A stretch of 7,962 nucleotides of DNA, from contig JAEYZK010000045.1 in the NCBI GenBank assembly GCA_023428085.1, positions 1-7,962 of the forward strand, written 5' to 3'. This document shows, piece by piece, positions 5,618 through 7,962 of the stretch. Origin of the DNA: Pseudomonadota bacterium (lineage in GTDB: Bacteria; Myxococcota; Myxococcia; Myxococcales; Anaeromyxobacteraceae). Under the pieces are notes generated by a model. That model was not told the DNA's origin. It ran no database searches and was given only the letters and a program-made list of their open reading frames with translations. A program made the position numbers and the translations under genes. Positions within the stretch are counted from its first letter, which is position 1, and each line of letters opens with the position of its first letter.

Positions 5618-5623
5618 TGTAAT
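5618..5623 (+). promoter_or_regulatory. Possible -10 element for the barrel gene
   Basis: TGTAAT matches five of six bases of the -10 consensus in an AT-richer stretch, predicting a start near 5630 and a leader of about 70 bases to the GTG at 5700. No -35 lies at the standard 17-base spacing, which fits either an activator-dependent promoter or chance. Confidence 0.3.
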
Positions 5624-5688
5624 CGTTCTGCGACCAAAAGTGCTCGGCCCCTCCCCCGAGGCAGCCACCGCAGCTCATGCTCACAGCC

Positions 5689-5692
5689 GAGG
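5689..5692 (+). promoter_or_regulatory. Ribosome binding site deciding the barrel start
   Basis: GAGG lies 7 bases before GTG at 5700. The in-frame GTG at 5640 has no comparable site and would put about 20 charged or polar residues before the signal peptide, so 5700 is preferred. Confidence 0.55.
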
Positions 5693-5699
5693 TCCACGC

Positions 5700-7049
5700 G
5701 TGATCCGCCAGACTTCCCTGCTCGCAGCCTTGATCGCGCTGCTCGCGGCCTCCGCGGCGCGGGCCGACACCGTCGAGGCGAGCTCCACCACCCTGCTGCT
5801 GCTGGGGCAGGAGCCGCGGTTCCGCGGCGGCACGAAGCCCGAGCTCGTCACGGTCGCGCCGGTCTTCGAGATCCTGACCATCACGGCGCGCGACATCGAG
5901 AACGGCTTCTCCGACGACCTGCGGATCGTCCTCTCCACGTGGGGCGCGATCGACCTCGCCGAGCGGCGCTGGGACGCCGGCACGGGGAGCGGCAAGCTCA
6001 CCGGCGACGTCACGACGGGCTACGTCCAGGCGAAGCTCCTCGACCGCCGGCTCACGATCCGCGCCGGCCGGAGCATGATCGCGACCGGCGTCGCCCGCAT
6101 GATCCAGCTCGACGGCGGCCACGCGGCGGTGGTGATCCCGATCGCGCGCGCCCAGCTCTCGCTCTCCGGCTACGCCGGCGTCCCCACCTCGCAGCGGTTC
6201 CAGACCCGCGACGGCCTCAAGAGCTGGAACCCCGTCGGCGGGACGCTCGCGTACGGCGGCAGGGTCGCGGCGGGCCTGCCGATCCCCGGCGTCGCCGGGC
6301 GCGGGCTCGAGCTGGGCGCCTCGGCCAACGTGGTGAACGACGGCGACGAGACGGTCCGCGAGGAGGTCGGCGCCGACTTCCGGGTCCAGCCCTTCCGCCG
6401 CTCGAACCTCACGCTCGCGGGCTTCGGCACGTTCAGCCTCCCCGAGCGGCGGCTCGCCGAGGTGAGCGCCGCGCTGACCACGACCGTCACCTCCAAGGTC
6501 CACGTCACCGCCGACATCCGGCGCGTCGAGCCGAGCCTGCTCCTCTCGCGCAACTCGATCCTCTCGGTGTTCACCACCTCCGTCTGGACCGAGTTCGGCG
6601 GCGGGGCGACGTACGCCCTCGGCCGCGGCCTCCACGCCGGCGTCGACGCCCACCTCCGGGCGGAGCCCGGCGCGGACGGGAGCGGCAGCGACCTCGGCTC
6701 CGACCTCCGGGCGCGCGTGAGCTGGGAGGGCGGCCGCACCACCGCGGGCCTGGAGCTCTTCAACCTCGACGCGTACGCGAACGGCTACTTCGGGACGCGC
6801 CTCTGGGCCCGCCGCACGCTGGGCAAGGCGTTCGTGACCGGCGACGTCCTGGGCACGTTCTTCCGCGAAGACGTCAACGGCCAGGGGGAGTCGGTCACGG
6901 GGACCGTGACCGCCGGCTACCCGCTCCCCCTCGGCTTCACCGCCGTCGTCTCCGGCAGCGCCGGGATGACGCCCTACCTCGAGCAGAACTACGACCTCAT
7001 GGCGAAGCTCGCGTACAACCAGACCTACCGGACCGCGGAGGTGCGGTGA
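5700..7049 (+). CDS. Outer-membrane beta-barrel protein (putative porin partner of multiheme cytochrome)
   Basis: 449 residues from GTG at 5700. Residues 1-22 form a classic signal peptide (R3, hydrophobic core, ASAARA before D23). The mature part shows alternating polar/hydrophobic strands throughout, many ending in aromatic residues, with short Gly/Asp/Asn turns (for example HVTADIRRV, AGLELFNLDAY, SVTGTVTAGYPLP). It contains no cysteine, so it binds no haem itself. This is the appearance of an outer-membrane barrel of roughly 400 residues. Its stop overlaps the start of the cytochrome gene by one base (TGATG), implying translational coupling. Such barrel-cytochrome pairs form porin-cytochrome conduits in metal-reducing bacteria; I infer that role here. 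I cannot assign it to the MtrB, PioB or OmbB families. The last residue is Arg, not the usual terminal aromatic. A porin for a small solute is the alternative. Confidence 0.78.
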   Translation: MIRQTSLLAALIALLAASAARADTVEASSTTLLLLGQEPRFRGGTKPELVTVAPVFEILTITARDIENGFSDDLRIVLSTWGAIDLAERRWDAGTGSGKLTGDVTTGYVQAKLLDRRLTIRAGRSMIATGVARMIQLDGGHAAVVIPIARAQLSLSGYAGVPTSQRFQTRDGLKSWNPVGGTLAYGGRVAAGLPIPGVAGRGLELGASANVVNDGDETVREEVGADFRVQPFRRSNLTLAGFGTFSLPERRLAEVSAALTTTVTSKVHVTADIRRVEPSLLLSRNSILSVFTTSVWTEFGGGATYALGRGLHAGVDAHLRAEPGADGSGSDLGSDLRARVSWEGGRTTAGLELFNLDAYANGYFGTRLWARRTLGKAFVTGDVLGTFFREDVNGQGESVTGTVTAGYPLPLGFTAVVSGSAGMTPYLEQNYDLMAKLAYNQTYRTAEVR

Positions 7050-7962
7050 TGAACCGCCTCGCGCTCCCCGCCCTGCTCGCCGCCGCCGCCGGCATCGCCC
7101 TCGCGGGCGCGGGCTGCTCGCTCAAGCCGCAGCGCTCCGAGGCGCGGCAGGCCGAGCCCAGGTACGTGTTCCCGCACGCGCCGCACGTCGAGGGCGACGT
7201 CGCCTGCGTCGCCTGCCACGCCGGGATCGCCGACGCGAAGCAGCTCGAGGCCGGCGTCCGCCACGTGCAGCTCCCGAAGGCGCCGTCCACCGATGACCGC
7301 TGCAACGGCTGCCACGACACCGACGTCTCGGTGGAGGTGCCGGCCCGGAGCGAGCCCTCCCGGATCCGGATCGATCACGCGCAGCACCTGGCGCAGGTGA
7401 AGGACTGCCGGACCTGCCACCAGAAGCTGCCGGAGGCCGGCGACGCGCGCGCCCCCGCCCCGCCGATGGCGACGTGCACGAGCTGCCACAACCACCAGGC
7501 CGACTTCAACGCTGCGAAGTGCACGCCCTGCCACGTGGATCTGAAGGGCTACGTGCCGCAGACCGCGTTCTCGCACGCGGGGAACTGGATGAAGGTGCAC
7601 GGCTCGATGGCGAGGCCGACCGCCGAGAGCTGCGCCGCGTGCCACGATCAGACGTCCTGCGCCGAGTGCCACGCCGCGCAGGTGACCCCCGCCCGCCCCT
7701 CCGTGATCTTCCCCGAGGCCGTGGACAAGGGGTTCATCCACCGCGGCGACTACGTCTCGCGCCACGTCATCGACGCCCGCGCCGACCCCGCGAGCTGCCG
7801 GTCCTGCCACGGCTCCGCCTTCTGCTACACGTGCCACACCGAGCAGGGCGTGACCTCGTCGGCGGTGAACGTCCGCGACCCGCACCCCGTGGGCTGGGCG
7901 ACAGACACCGGCCCCAACGGCCACGGCGCCGCCGCGCGCCGGGACATCCTGAGCTGCGCCGG
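7049..7962 (+). CDS. Multiheme c-type cytochrome lipoprotein (partial, at least nine haems)
   Basis: 304 codons are visible; the gene runs off the window. The N-terminus is a hydrophobic signal ending GAGC with a probable lipidated C23 (Gly rather than Leu at -3, so the lipobox is imperfect). Nine CxxCH haem sites start at C53, C85, C120, C143, C158, C195, C204, C250 and C259, and a tenth is cut after C303-Ala. Many extra histidines (43, 46, 72, 110, 113, 149, 176, 184, 231, 239, 279, 292) can supply distal ligands, so bis-His low-potential haems are likely. Repeated modules are visible: H-x2-H-x6-CxxCH at 43-57 and 110-124, and a 35-residue di-haem unit at 174-208 and 229-263. Coupling to the upstream barrel gene suggests the periplasmic or outer-membrane electron carrier of a trans-envelope conduit. 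The ATG overlaps the upstream stop by one base; the terminal electron acceptor is unknown. Confidence 0.93.
   Translation, partial: MNRLALPALLAAAAGIALAGAGCSLKPQRSEARQAEPRYVFPHAPHVEGDVACVACHAGIADAKQLEAGVRHVQLPKAPSTDDRCNGCHDTDVSVEVPARSEPSRIRIDHAQHLAQVKDCRTCHQKLPEAGDARAPAPPMATCTSCHNHQADFNAAKCTPCHVDLKGYVPQTAFSHAGNWMKVHGSMARPTAESCAACHDQTSCAECHAAQVTPARPSVIFPEAVDKGFIHRGDYVSRHVIDARADPASCRSCHGSAFCYTCHTEQGVTSSAVNVRDPHPVGWATDTGPNGHGAAARRDILSCA

Larger units (their letters stand above)
5395..5699. other. Divergent intergenic region, 305 bases
   Basis: No convincing gene. The half next to the thioredoxin gene is C-rich on the plus strand (5408-5422) and contains the G-quadruplex repeat at 5444-5467. The half next to the barrel gene, about 5530-5640, is clearly more AT-rich than the rest of the window and includes a small CGC-GAAA-GCG hairpin at 5545-5554, an FNR-like palindrome at 5585-5598 and TGTAAT at 5618-5623. 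This is the likely control region for both divergent units. Confidence 0.6.

Noticed and set aside
5508..6653. Minus-strand open frame opposite the barrel gene
   Set aside because: No motifs and shadow-like composition; the plus frame has a signal peptide and barrel-type strands.
7025..7924. Minus-strand open frame opposite the cytochrome gene
   Set aside because: His/Val/Arg-rich shadow of a gene with nine CxxCH sites on the plus strand.

Overview
The base composition (very GC-rich, with third codon positions almost always G or C), together with a multiheme cytochrome behind an outer-membrane barrel gene, an HDAC-like deacetylase, an M23 peptidase and a lipid-anchored thioredoxin, points to a Myxococcota chromosome, most like Anaeromyxobacter. 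This is inference from gene content and style; no rRNA or other taxonomic marker lies in the window. No tRNA, CRISPR array or insertion sequence was seen.

Layout. (1) Positions 1-164 hold the 3' end of a TPR-type protein, followed at once by a strong GC hairpin. (2) 261-902 encodes a protein with a striking ladder of 19 cysteines. (3) 930-1838 encodes a secreted M23 (LytM-type) zinc peptidase with all metal ligands. (4) 1905-2696, minus strand, is an inositol-monophosphatase (SuhB) family enzyme, convergent with the peptidase across a 12-bp stem-loop. (5) 2831-3094 is a small two-helix membrane protein, 7 bases upstream of (6) 3102-4862, a complete class IV (HDAC11-like) deacetylase fused to a conserved-looking C-terminal half of about 260 residues that I cannot name. 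(7) 4882-5394, minus strand, is a thioredoxin-fold lipoprotein (TlpA/ResA type). (8) A 305-base divergent intergenic region leads into (9) an outer-membrane beta-barrel gene, 5700-7049, whose stop codon overlaps the start of (10) a multiheme c-type cytochrome lipoprotein, 7049 to the window end, with nine complete CxxCH sites and the beginning of a tenth.

How they work together. The barrel/cytochrome pair has the architecture of a porin-cytochrome conduit that moves electrons across the outer membrane. The divergent thioredoxin-like lipoprotein could reduce cysteines in the cell envelope, for instance during haem attachment. The remaining genes look like individual housekeeping or accessory functions rather than one pathway. 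The parts most worth a second look are the cysteine ladder protein, the deacetylase fusion, the modular repeats in the cytochrome, and the G-quadruplex-type hexamer repeats in front of both minus-strand genes.
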